Assembly: GCF_000344685.1 (NCBI RefSeq)
Contig: NW_006920419.1
Location: 824,243 to 888,242 of the forward strand
Length of the DNA: 64,000 bases
Direction: 5' to 3'
From: Gloeophyllum trabeum ATCC 11539
Lineage: Eukaryota; Basidiomycota; Agaricomycetes; Gloeophyllales; Gloeophyllaceae
Shown here: piece after piece, positions 1 through 10,000 of the stretch
How the letters are laid out: each line of letters starts with the position of its first letter
How positions within the stretch are numbered: the first letter of the stretch is position 1
Program-made: the position numbers and the translations under genes
Notes under the pieces: model-generated
Seen by the model: the letters and a program-made list of their open reading frames with translations, nothing else
Database searches by the model: none
Told to the model about the DNA's origin: nothing

Positions 1-411
1 GGCTTGCCGATGCAGCCACTGGCGGCCCGTCGGCGGCCCGATTATATACCGGACGATCCCGAATCAGGTATATCGCACCTTTATGCTATGTGTTACGCTA
101 TTTGCATCCATATTCCGGATTCGCTATCAACCCGAGATGTGCTTTGATATTTTAGCTATGATTCATTGTACTGTATCAGGCCAAAAACCGGACTTCCCCA
201 TTGTTCCATATATTTATCCATATTTGCTCTATCACTGGGTATATCTGCGGAAATTGATATTCAAATATGGTAATGCATTTGTTTCTATTTGATATTCCCT
301 GACATTACCGTTGTAGGGGATCGTCTGTGGCTCAGCTCCCATATGGGGAGTATATGACTGTATATGGTGGTTGTGTGGAATTCACAATATTGTATTGACA
401 TATGGGACTGA
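1..411. other. Left flank of the retrotransposon, no gene seen
   Basis: No supported coding region. The last 110 bases hold a near-palindrome (CTCCCATATGGGGAG, about 337-351) just upstream of the gag start. This could belong to the 5' terminal region of the element, but I could not find the matching repeat that would define its left end. Confidence 0.4.
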
Positions 412-1692
412 ATGCCACCGCGTGTCATATTATCGGTTGCTCGATGTGCGAAGCAGGCGGCGCAAGAAGCTGAGCGCAGGCGCCTGGACGACACCCGAGC
501 CCTTGGCGGGGCTGATGCGAACACGTCGGCCACTGTGTCCCTGTCCCCGGTATCTTCGACGGAGTCGCTCGTGACGATCCCAGAGGTGTCCGATGCAGAC
601 CGCCCGAGAACCCCTACCAACGGAGATGACTCCTTCGGTAGCTTGCTACATAGGATAGCAGGCCTGACCCCTGGCTCCTTCAAATCGCTGAGTACTCTAT
701 TCACTAAGAGACAGGCTGATGCTGCAGTTGAGGAGACCGGTGAGACAAAGAAGCGGCGGCTGCTCGACACGAGCCAGGAGGTCGAGGTAGCCCCGGGATC
801 CATGGTCCGGTACAGCTACAACCACCCGGAACTCCTGCGGCTGGTGGATAACCAGATTCAACCCCCTCTCGTCTGCTTCACAAACAGATCCCTCAAGGAG
901 ATCACGGAGAAGAGCAACGCGCTGCCTCGGAAGAAGCTCGCGTCGAAGGTGTCTGTCATTGATGTGACACACTTCGGTGATGATCTCAAGCTGGAGGAGT
1001 CGGAATGGCGCCAGGGCGCCGAAAACTTTTTAGGTTTTTGCTCAATTATCGGGACAGTAGCATACGTTGAACGCTTCCGGCAACACTTCGACTGGTTCCT
1101 CGACATACCCGACTTCTCGGACAAGTTCGCGGTAGTTCGCGCGACCGAGGCCGAATTGCGGACGGAGTACGCTTCACAGCAAACTGTCTTCAACCCTGCG
1201 CATTACCACTCCCGATTCCAGGCCAAGCATATCGAACTGAAGATGGAGGAGATGGACGGGAAGGAACAGCGTCGCGAAGCTAAGTTCAACTCACTGTTTT
1301 CGCGACCGTCGGCTGTCACTTCCCATCCGCCAGCCGTAGGCACTTCGAGGCAACATGCCGGTCCGTCACGTTCGGGTGGCGGCGGGCGGTTTCAAGCAGG
1401 CAATCGCGGCGACCCTTCAGCGGCGACTTGCCTCATCTGCGCGAGGAAGGGCCACCAAATTGCCGCCTGCTCCGATGGAGCATTCCCAGACGGCAAACCC
1501 GTCTTTGCCGAGTCACGAGATGGCTCTCTCCGCCCCCGGGGTCGAGACGAGGCCCTCTGCGTTATGTGGAACGTCAACGGGGATCCCCGGGGCAAGTGTG
1601 CGCACGGTGGACGTCTCAGGCATATATGCTCCTTCTGCGGCTCGAACGAGCACCATGCACTTGCCTGGCGATGCCGCGCCAACCCTAACTGA
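412..1692 (+). CDS. Gag-like protein of the YR retrotransposon
   Basis: A 426-residue ORF starts at the ATG at 412. The N-terminal third is rich in Ser, Thr and Pro. The middle is basic and aromatic and probably forms the particle or RNA-binding region. Near the C-terminus lies a zinc knuckle of the CX2CX4HX4C type (CLICARKGHQIAAC), followed by a second cysteine/histidine cluster (CSFCGSNEHHALAWRC), as expected for nucleic-acid binding by a retroelement gag. It sits directly upstream of the reverse transcriptase frame, which is in another frame and overlaps its 3' part. The family assignment rests on position and knuckles rather than on recognised gag homology. No stops or frameshifts are seen. 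Confidence 0.7.
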   Translation: MPPRVILSVARCAKQAAQEAERRRLDDTRALGGADANTSATVSLSPVSSTESLVTIPEVSDADRPRTPTNGDDSFGSLLHRIAGLTPGSFKSLSTLFTKRQADAAVEETGETKKRRLLDTSQEVEVAPGSMVRYSYNHPELLRLVDNQIQPPLVCFTNRSLKEITEKSNALPRKKLASKVSVIDVTHFGDDLKLEESEWRQGAENFLGFCSIIGTVAYVERFRQHFDWFLDIPDFSDKFAVVRATEAELRTEYASQQTVFNPAHYHSRFQAKHIELKMEEMDGKEQRREAKFNSLFSRPSAVTSHPPAVGTSRQHAGPSRSGGGGRFQAGNRGDPSAATCLICARKGHQIAACSDGAFPDGKPVFAESRDGSLRPRGRDEALCVMWNVNGDPRGKCAHGGRLRHICSFCGSNEHHALAWRCRANPN

Positions 1693-3676
1693 GGCCGATG
1701 TCCTGTTTTCTTCTTGTTCAGCCTGCCTCTCGTCCTCCTGCTCTGCTCGCTTAAGCCCATCTTGCTGCCTTCGTATTCGCAATCGCATTATCACACCTTA
1801 CAGTGCCGCCGCCTTCACTTCTATGCTCCATGAACACAACCTGACCAATGCCCATCCGGATCTGGCCCGAAAGCTTAGGAACGGCTTCCCCATGGGCGAC
1901 TTTCCTCCCTCCCTCAACAAAAGCATCATCTTCCCAAATCACTCATCTAGTATTCCCTTCGCCTCAGAGATCTCAGCATATCTTCGGGAGGAAGTAGCTG
2001 GCGGTCGGATGAGCGGACCCTTCACTCAGGGGGAGACGGAGGCGATCGTTGGTCCATTCCAGTGCTCCCCCCTCACTGTCGCCGTCCAGCCCCAAGGTCT
2101 CGGGGAGCCTGATAAGATCAGGATATGCCGGAATCTCTCGAAATCCTCTCGAGATCACCCTGCCACGAATGACTACATTGATACGGACAAGTTCCCTACG
2201 CGGTTTGGCTCAGCTAGCGAGGTTGCCGACATTGTGAGTGTTTCATTTGCCTCTGTGTGGGTTAGACCAGTAGGCCCCACATTCTGAGTCACATTGCGGG
2301 TTGGACCAGTTGGTCCCGCATTGGCGGGCGGCTTAGACCATTCGGTGCCGCCAGTGTATGTCCGCGCGGGTTAGACCCTTCGGTCCCGCGGCGGTTGGGG
2401 CATTTGGCGCTGCTCCACTTGTCTTTCCGGGGATCTGAGCAGTCGCTCATGTTTCATTCTTGGTTAGATTTCGGCGGCACCCGCTGGGACGCAAGCTATG
2501 ACATTGGACATAGCCAAGTTCCATAGGACCTGCCCCATCCACCCTGACCACAAACGCTGGTTCGTGGTTCAAGGTGTGGATGGCTTTCATATCGACCACA
2601 CGTGCCCATTCGGGTGCTGCTCATCGGAGAGTAATGCTGGTTCTATTGCCAACGGGGCACTGGACATCTGGCAGGAGAAGGGGGTTGGACCCTCTGTCAA
2701 GTGGGTCGATGACCTGACCTCCTTTCGGTTTCCCATTGGCCGGAACAACGACGGCTCATTCCTCTACCGCTATGGTCGCAAAGAGGCCCTCTCCTTGATC
2801 GCGGATCTCGGCATTCCCTGGCATCCAGACAAGGGACAGGACTTCGCTGTGCAGTTCACTTACTTAGGCCTGCTCTGGGACATAGAGCAGAAGACTGTCT
2901 GTCTGCCAGAGAAGAAGCGGCTCAAGTTTCTCACTCGGGTGAGACAATTTCTCGACGTCTTCTGACGGGGCACAGTTCCCTGCCGCCTGGTGGATGTGAT
3001 GAAGATCCACGGCTCGTTGTGTCATATTGCCTTCGTCTACAGGGACGGTCGCTCCCGGCTACCCAACCTATCTAGCTTCATTTCTAGCTTTTGAAATGAT
3101 CGTTTCAAGCGCCGCCATGCCCCGTCCTATGTTACCGAAGACCTGTCGTGGTGGGAGGCTGCCTTGTCAATTCCCGGGACCTATCGCTCGCTCGTTCCTA
3201 GGGGACCCACTCTGGACCTTGGCATCTATGTCGATGCATCCACTGACTGGGGCATCGGCCTTGTTTGGGCTGGGATGTGGGACGCCTGGCGGACTCGCCC
3301 TGGATGGAAGGCGCGCTTTCGAGACATCGGTTGGCTCGAAGGTGTCGCCGTTGAGCTTCTGATCTACGTGGTGGAGGAGCGTGGCATCGAAAATACCGCT
3401 CTTCGGGTCCACTCCGATAATCAAGGCATCATCGGTGCATTTGACAAAGGCCGCAGCCGGAATTTTGAAGTGAACCTCTCGATTCGTCGGGCAGCGACTG
3501 TGCTCGCCGCTCGCAATGTGATGCTGGACTTGGAATACATAGAATCAAAGTGTAACCCTGCTGACCCCATCTCGCGCGGAGATCTGGGTGCAGCGGCGGT
3601 TCGTATGAAGGCAAGCTTTCGGCTGCCAAGTGAACTATCCCCTTTCCTTGACCATGTTAAGACACCGTTTGAATAG
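1355..3676 (+). pseudogene. Reverse transcriptase-RNase H of the YR retrotransposon, two in-frame stops
   Basis: One reading frame carries the polymerase. The RT fingers/palm are read from about 1800 to 2233. An intron at 2234-2467 (GTGAGT...TTAG, phase 0) follows, then the catalytic palm with TLDIAKF and the WVDD form of the YxDD box at about 2703. RNase H follows at about 3200-3570, with DASTDWGIG, a later Glu, HSDNQG and NPADPISRG as the acidic catalytic set. Two TGA codons (2963-2965 and 3092-3094) lie between the RT and RNase H parts in the same frame, and flanking sequence on both sides stays in frame. This therefore looks like nonsense decay, although readthrough cannot be excluded. 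The start is uncertain because the frame is already open inside gag. Confidence 0.8.
2234..2467 (+). other. Intron in the RT frame containing a hairpin array
   Basis: Splicing GTGAGT at 2234 to TTAG ending at 2467 joins ...EVADI to ISAAPAGTQA in phase, matching the expected continuity of the RT domain. At 234 nt it is about four times longer than most introns in the cellular genes here. It holds five successive hairpin-forming units between 2257 and 2413, described in the findings. Confidence 0.65.
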
Positions 3677-4889
3677 AGCGGTGGGCAATCCCCCCGCGGG
3701 TTCCGACGAGGCACGAAGACCTCTGACGGCAGTGCCGTCTGTCCTCGCGCCGCCGCGCTCGTCTGGTATCCGAAAAGGTCGCAAGCCGCGGGACGGCTGC
3801 GAAATCTTGCCAAGTCCATTCCGTCCCCACGTTGCCGCCGTCGATCGGCTGCGAGCGTGGACAAGCCCCTATGCCCTCGATACGGACTCGCTCCTCCGGC
3901 AGGAGCTGTCGCCTAGTACGGCGAACACCGTCCAGGATCTTGTTTTCGCGGCTCTTGAGCCGTCTACCCTCTCGACGTACGCCGCTGGGCTCCTGCGCTT
4001 TCACCAGTTCTGCGACGCCGAGGGTATCCCCGAAGGCCATCGCATGCCGGCGTCACCATTCCTACTCGCCGGCTTTGTCTCTCGTTTCGCCGGTACTGTC
4101 TCGGGCAAGACCGTCGCTGCCTGGCTTGCCGGCCTCCACGCTTGGCACGACATCAACTGTGCGCCATGGGAGGGCGATCAACGATTCATCTCCCTCATCA
4201 AGATGTCAGCGGCGAAACGGGCCCCCGCCTCCTCGAAGCGCGAGAAGCGGGCCCCGGTCACAATTGAGCACCTGTTTGCCCTTCAGGAAGGGCTCGACTT
4301 CAGTTCTAGCTTCGACTGCGCCGTGTGGGCCGTCGCCTGCATCGCATTCTGGGCGTGCTGCCGCCTTGGTGAGCTTACTGTTCCCTCAAAGACAGCATTT
4401 GACCCTCGGCGCCATGTTACGAAGTCGGCGGCCATCCGCTTTCGCACCCTGCCCGATGGCTCAGAGTCCGCCCACCTCCACCTACCGTTTGGGAAGATGG
4501 AGAAGGATGCCGGTGTCGATCTTTCCATCCCCGGACGCCCCCTCGTATGCGCCGTCGCGGCCCTCAGGCTCCACCAACTTGCTAACCGACGTGTCCCACC
4601 CGACGCGCCGCTGTTCGCGTTCGAAACGGCGGACGGTTCATGGGCTCCCATGGTGAAGTCCTGGTTCCTCGGCCGCTGCCGCACTGTCTGGGAGAAGTCA
4701 CCCGCCCTGCTCTCACAGGTTGCGGGTCATAGCTTCAGGATTGGCGGCGCAACAGAGCTCCTCCTGGCTGGTGTGCCTCCCGAGACCGTCGCCGCCCAAG
4801 GGCGCTGGAAGTCGCTTGCATTCCTCTTGAGCTATTCCTGGCGCGAACGAAAGCGCGAACGATTGCTCGAGCGAACGGCCGAATTGTAG
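3654..4889 (+). CDS. Tyrosine recombinase of the YR retrotransposon
   Basis: A 411-residue frame starts at the ATG at 3654 and overlaps the end of the RNase H frame by 23 nt. An N-terminal SAM-like core-binding domain (about residues 75-180, STLSTYAAGLLRFHQF) precedes the catalytic domain. The catalytic Arg is in CCRLGEL, the HxxR box is HSFRIGG, the W position is GRWKS, and the nucleophilic Tyr is in LLSYSW near the C-terminus. These are the standard tyrosine recombinase residues, so the enzyme could be active. It would join the circular cDNA to the genome. The last 22 codons fall inside the first 190-bp direct repeat, so the second repeat carries a copy of the C-terminal coding sequence. 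Confidence 0.85.
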   Translation: MLRHRLNRAVGNPPAGSDEARRPLTAVPSVLAPPRSSGIRKGRKPRDGCEILPSPFRPHVAAVDRLRAWTSPYALDTDSLLRQELSPSTANTVQDLVFAALEPSTLSTYAAGLLRFHQFCDAEGIPEGHRMPASPFLLAGFVSRFAGTVSGKTVAAWLAGLHAWHDINCAPWEGDQRFISLIKMSAAKRAPASSKREKRAPVTIEHLFALQEGLDFSSSFDCAVWAVACIAFWACCRLGELTVPSKTAFDPRRHVTKSAAIRFRTLPDGSESAHLHLPFGKMEKDAGVDLSIPGRPLVCAVAALRLHQLANRRVPPDAPLFAFETADGSWAPMVKSWFLGRCRTVWEKSPALLSQVAGHSFRIGGATELLLAGVPPETVAAQGRWKSLAFLLSYSWRERKRERLLERTAEL

Positions 4890-5203
4890 AATTGAGCACG
4901 CCTGCTGCAGTCATTACGAGTCGCCCGGTAAGGCAGTATGCAAGATGTATATATGCCAATTTGAGACCCAAATAGCTATTGTCGCATAGTATAGTAGTTA
5001 AGTCGTTAGATTACTCTTGAGCTATTCCTGGCGCGAACGAAAGCGCGAACGATTGCTCGAGCGAACGGCCGAATTGTAGAATTGAGCACGCCTGCTGCAG
5101 TCATTACGAGTCGCCCGGTAAGGCAGTATGCAAGATGTATATATGCCAATTTGAGACCCAAACAGCTATTGTCACATAGTATAGTAGTTAAGTCGTTAGA
5201 TTA
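4824..5203 (+). repeat. Two tandem 190-bp direct repeats at the 3' end of the YR element
   Basis: Bases 4824-5013 are repeated at 5014-5203 with only two differences that I can see (AAATAG/AAACAG and GTCGC/GTCAC). Each unit contains the last codons of the recombinase and about 110 bp downstream, ending in GTTAGATTAC. Confidence 0.9.
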
Positions 5204-6517
5204 CATATACATCCTTGTTCAACTGGAGGCCACTCGTTCGAATCGAAGTCGAAGTACCTGTATTAGTGACGTCTTAGATAGTGGTGTCGATGACCATGGG
5301 TGGCGTGAGTGGCTCCTCCTTTTCTTATTTCTGAGACCCATGGCCTTATCTGGGCTTATCATCCCTTATAATGGCTTGTAACCCCCGTCAGGCCTGATCA
5401 GCCTGACGGAGGCTTATACGCGCTTTTCGATCATTTCTGAACCCGATAACTCTCCTCGAACCTGATTGACTTATCAGTGCATTATCTGGCATTGTATAGC
5501 AATATCAGGCTTTTCTGATTTTTCCGACACGGAGAGAGAAATCGAAGTCCGAACGTACAAACTGTGAGAGGAGTGGGACCTTGTGTCCACTGGCTCCATT
5601 GTTATAGTACCCGGCAAAGATGACACATAGCACAGGGCACTGCCTAGGGGAAAGTCAGGGAATGATATGGGCATCATAAAGGATTTGAACAGGAGGAAGG
5701 TAACGACTGCGATTCAGAAAGCGACGCAGAGATGCTAGACGGCACCGCCGGGCTGCGCAATGTGACTGTGTCCGAGCGTAGTCCAGCGAAGATGTCAGCG
5801 GAAGACAGTGGTTCAAATGTTTGAAAGCTTCCCTGAATGCAGCTGTCGCTGATGTCGAGTGTTGAAGTAGTCACGAACAGTAGTACGTATGCGGCCCACC
5901 GATGGTAACGCATGGCCGCCGCGAAGTCATTGTGGAATGTCGCCACTCTCAGTAGTTCCGGAGTTTCTCTCGAATCGCAGAGATGACGCGCTTTGTGCGG
6001 TCAGAGGAATGATGACAGCAAATCTCACCATCCCTCCAAGATGTAGGTGAACACGAATGTCGACAAAGGAAACGGGATCACTTGTTGGAAAAATCAGAAA
6101 AGCATGATATTGCTATACAATGCCAGATAATGCACTGATAAGTCAATCAGGTTCGAGGAGAGTTATCGGGTTCAGAAATGATCGAAAAGCGCGTATAAGC
6201 CTCCGTCAGGCTGATCAGGCCTGATGGGGGTTACAAGCCATTATAAGGCATGATAAGCCCGGATAAGGCCATGGGTGCCAGAAATGAGAAAAGGAGGAGC
6301 CACTCACGCCACCCGATGGTCATCGACACCACTATCTAAGACGTCACTTTAATACAGGTACTTCGACTTTGATTCGAACGAGCGGCCTCGAGTTGAACGA
6401 TGATGATATATGTAAAGACTAACGGTATAACTACTACACTACACAACAATAGCTGTGTCAGTCTCACATTGGTATATATATATCATACATACTGCCTTAC
6501 CGGGCGACTCGTAATTA
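5102..6517. repeat. Large inverted duplication, arms of about 430 bp
   Basis: Bases about 5102-5530 are present as a diverged reverse complement at about 6082-6517, separated by about 550 bp of unique sequence. The match begins inside the second 190-bp repeat (ATTACGAGTCGCCCGG) and runs to TTTCTGATTTTTCC at the inner end. The left arm includes a perfect 9-bp stem hairpin (5385-5409, CCGTCAGGC / GCCTGACGG). A further, partial copy of the same sequence family is seen in direct orientation at about 6740-6846, ending in the same TTTTCCGACAC. Confidence 0.85.
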
Positions 6518-6878
6518 CCGTCGCTCGCGCTCACGTCCTCTGACGTACGGCTCTTGTAGATTTCGCCATAACATTAGACTTAGACTATAATGCTACCGTA
6601 GTCAACATGCCACCTTTAAAAGACTCAACCCATGTAAAGGCTACGACCGTATTTCAAGATGTTTCCGATGTACAGGATTTACTACAGAATTCCTGTGATA
6701 TTACAGCACCACCAGAAGCCCCTACCTAATCCAAACCTGACAACACCTGATAAGGGCTTATCAGCCTTGAAACATAACATTATAATGCCTGATCAGTCCG
6801 TCAGGTTCTCTCAGGGCTTATCAGTCTTTTCCAGATTTTCCGACACTGGCATTGATCATGAGTAGAAACACTTCAACT

Positions 6879-7087
6879 TACAGCCGTTTGCAGATCAATG
6901 GACCACCAATCCAGAAAATCGCGTATAGTCGGAGTGGGTCGGAGTGCGTCCCAGGGACGTCAGAAGAAGGTAGGGAAGTCCTGATGGTCTGATTTCCGTC
7001 TCTCAGGGACTTAAAATTGCTTGTCCAACGTGGTCCGACTGTAAATGATTTATGAAAAGTGGGCCCATCAATCTGCAAACGGCTGTA
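6879..7087. mobile_element. Short TIR element (MITE-like) with TA target duplication
   Basis: Inverted termini CAGCCGTTTGCAGAT start at 6881 and end at 7085, with similarity extending to about 25 bp, and the 205-bp body is flanked on both sides by TA. TA duplication and termini beginning with CAG fit a non-autonomous Tc1/mariner- or Fot1-type element. It has no coding capacity. Confidence 0.65.
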
Positions 7088-10000
7088 AAGGTCAAGTTTG
7101 TGTGAAGCTAATCGGGGCGCCGACTCCGTGTTTGCAGGTGCCAAGTCCGATCTGGTCCCGAGACTTGAATTCCCCATCGTGCATATTAGACCTCAACATT
7201 CTGGTATCATTTCCGCAGCACTGATCTCACTCGTGAAGTGCCGTCTGGCGCCGGCAACTAACCCCTCCTTTGTTCAAGAAATTGACCTTGAGAACTTGCA
7301 CGAAGTTCAAGATGTTGTGGCTGCTACACGAGGTCGACAAATTCATAAGGACAGTATTTCCACCATGTAAGATAATGCTAGGGATATTGTTAGTGATATA
7401 TATAGGGGACCCAAGTTTTCCCCGGTTCTCTTTCAGTCAAGCTCCATCTAGGGCCAGGTAGAATGTCCTGTGCTATTGTAGTCTAAGAGATACTTATCCC
7501 CTCTCCAAAAATGTCTAATGGTGTGTATCTGACGCCTGGACATCTGGCATCCATCTCACATCATAGTTTTATCTTACAGTTTGTTGGGCCTCATGATCAT
7601 AAGCAATGGAGTAACATGGAAATCCTTGATTCTACTTATTTGTAAATTGTCCATCACAGACTTATGCACGGCATGGAGACCCAGAAAACTAGAATGATTG
7701 AATACATATGTTAGATGGAGTGCACATACACTCAAATCCTTCTCAAGCCAACACCCAAAAGTTTTGAGGTACAAGGATCTATGTTTAATACTATGCTCTC
7801 CCTATGCCTCTAAGTTTTACCTCATAATAGCCCTTCACCTGTACCTTGTGGCATCCACAAACCAACACTAATCACATAGTTGAGAGGGACTTGAGTGTGA
7901 ACATTGAGATGCATGCCCGACCATGGCTAAGTCCTTGTTCAGTAGTGGCACCATTAGAGCCAAACATAGCACGCCGGAGTTTGCCAGTGTGACGAAAAGT
8001 GCAATGCAATTCAAGGGTGCCAGAACCCCTCCCAAAGGAGGGGCATCACTATGTAAGATAGTGAGTATAGCCCATGTCTATATCAGTGACAGCAGAGCCT
8101 TGATGACCATTTCTATCTGACCTTTTCCCTCACTAATATTAGCTGGAAGCTGTCATAATGCCCCAAGCCATATCTGCCTCTCCCAACATTTTTGCAGATT
8201 GCTCGTACCAGTATCACCCTGAGGCCGCTGATAAGCTTCAGGATCGTCTGACCCCCGAACACGCGGATTCAGCACATCATACAAGCGCCCCGGAGCTTAT
8301 TTGACACAGCGCTCGCACGCCTCTAGGCTTCTATGGGCTCTAAAAGACTTTTTCTATTTAGCTCCGGACTTCCCAACATCCTCGAGGCGTACTCGGACCC
8401 ATTCCGCGATTTATCTCCGCGCACCGAAGCTCCGGAGTGACTTAACCAATGCGACTTCTAGCTGAATTAGCTCCGGGACCCGCGGACACTTCTATCGAGG
8501 GGCGTCTTCCTCATGCCCACCCTCAAGCACTTACTCCCCCTCGTTTCCGTCAAGATACCGAAGGTGCGGACGCATACGAGTCACCATAAGGTCAGCATCA
8601 GTCAGCAAACGGCCGGAGGTAATTAACACGTGACCGGCGTGTCGCACGGAGTGATGGGACCGCTTGGGTCAGGTGGCGAAGCGTCGAGGCGACCTATAGG
8701 GGCTGGAAAGAGCAAGTGGGAGCGCAAGAGAGTCGTATGGTATATGGTATAGCAGAGGAAAGTGCTGAGCAATCCTGTGGGTAGCGGCGTTTATTTGTTA
8801 TTTATCTCTGAACGGTCGCAAAGCCATTCCTGTAGTATAAATTGTACAAAGTAGCATACAGAAAAATAAGTTTCGACTTCACCATCTCAGAGAATTAGAG
8901 TTACGATCTCAGCGACCCGAGAAGTTCGAAAGTGTCGAACTTAGCGAATTATAACCGATCTTAGCTTTGCCAATAGGCCTGACTCGTCGAGTGAATTATC
9001 TCCGCCATCGATCCAATTAGCTCCGGTGAGTCTCACATAGCGAAATAAAATTAACCAAGTTTCTCTAGCAATTTCTACTCCCGTGGGCCCGAACCTACAC
9101 TCGGTTTCGTGGTTTGCGACTTTGTTTGCGACTTTCCGGAGATAAATACTCCGGAGCGTCCCTTAGTGTTTGTTTCAGGCGTCAAGGTTTTGTTTTATTT
9201 TTCTAGGTCTTCCTACGGACTACCCTACGGCGTCTTACTCCTGCTTTCCCCCTCGAACTATTAAATACCCTTCAGTTGTCTCGGACCGCCTTCACCCATA
9301 TCACGGGGTTTAGGTTTATTTCCTTTGGTCCTTGGTGATTGTTGTGTGTCAGTGCATATCACCGCTGAAGATGAGACAATACTGGTTATGTGCTGGGTAT
9401 CATCACCACCACACTGTAGGTGCCTCAGGCTGCCCGTACCAGCCAGCTATCTCATTGATGTCTTTAGTCTACTTGCAGATTTGCTGCTGGTAAGTTATTG
9501 ACTCTATGTTATATCCTGGATTAGCTACTCACTCCAATCTAGATGTGGCGGGCTTTTATCTTCTCGGGTAGGAGGATCTGGATGCTTATTTTGATATGTT
9601 ATCAGTAGAACATGCTGTTCACAGTGGCTATGTTTCACAGTATCTGCTTATGGCCAAGTTGCGATGCTGGACCCTGGTGATTCTACCCTTTACAACATCA
9701 AATGCAATGTATGCAAGACTCTGTACACTTGAGGAAAAGCTCAACACTGCCCTCTATGTTACATGCATCATCACAAATGTAGTAATGACTGCAAGCATTG
9801 GTATTTTCTGCTTCAAGTGGAGCAGTAAATCTTGCTGACTTTGCTTGTGGCTGGTACACTTAGCTCTGTACTCTGGAGGGCCAACCAGATGGCTAGAAAG
9901 CATCCTCAGGTCACCATCCCTCACAATATCTTGCCTTAATATCACTCGTGTAAGGGCCTACCTTGGTTCTCTGCCATCTCTTTCTCTCTGATGGTGCTAG

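Larger units (their letters stand above)
412..5203 (+). mobile_element. Tyrosine-recombinase retrotransposon (DIRS/Ngaro-like), damaged copy
   Basis: The order gag-like ORF, reverse transcriptase, RNase H, tyrosine recombinase is the hallmark of YR retroelements (DIRS order), which integrate by recombination and lack an integrase and LTRs. The gag (412-1692) and recombinase (3654-4889) frames are open, but the RT-RNase H frame has two in-frame TGA codons. The right end is formed by two tandem 190-bp repeats (4824-5013 and 5014-5203), consistent with the split direct repeats of Ngaro/PAT-type elements. The left end was not located, so the true start may lie before 412. This copy is probably non-autonomous unless the stops are bypassed. 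Confidence 0.85.

Noticed and set aside
2257..2413. CRISPR-like array (short repeats with spacers)
   Set aside because: A eukaryotic retroelement intron; repeats are not identical and units are adjacent hairpins, not repeat-spacer units.
9596..9838. 80-codon ORF with hydrophobic segments
   Set aside because: No homology that I recognise and no flanking exons; probably chance in AT-rich DNA.
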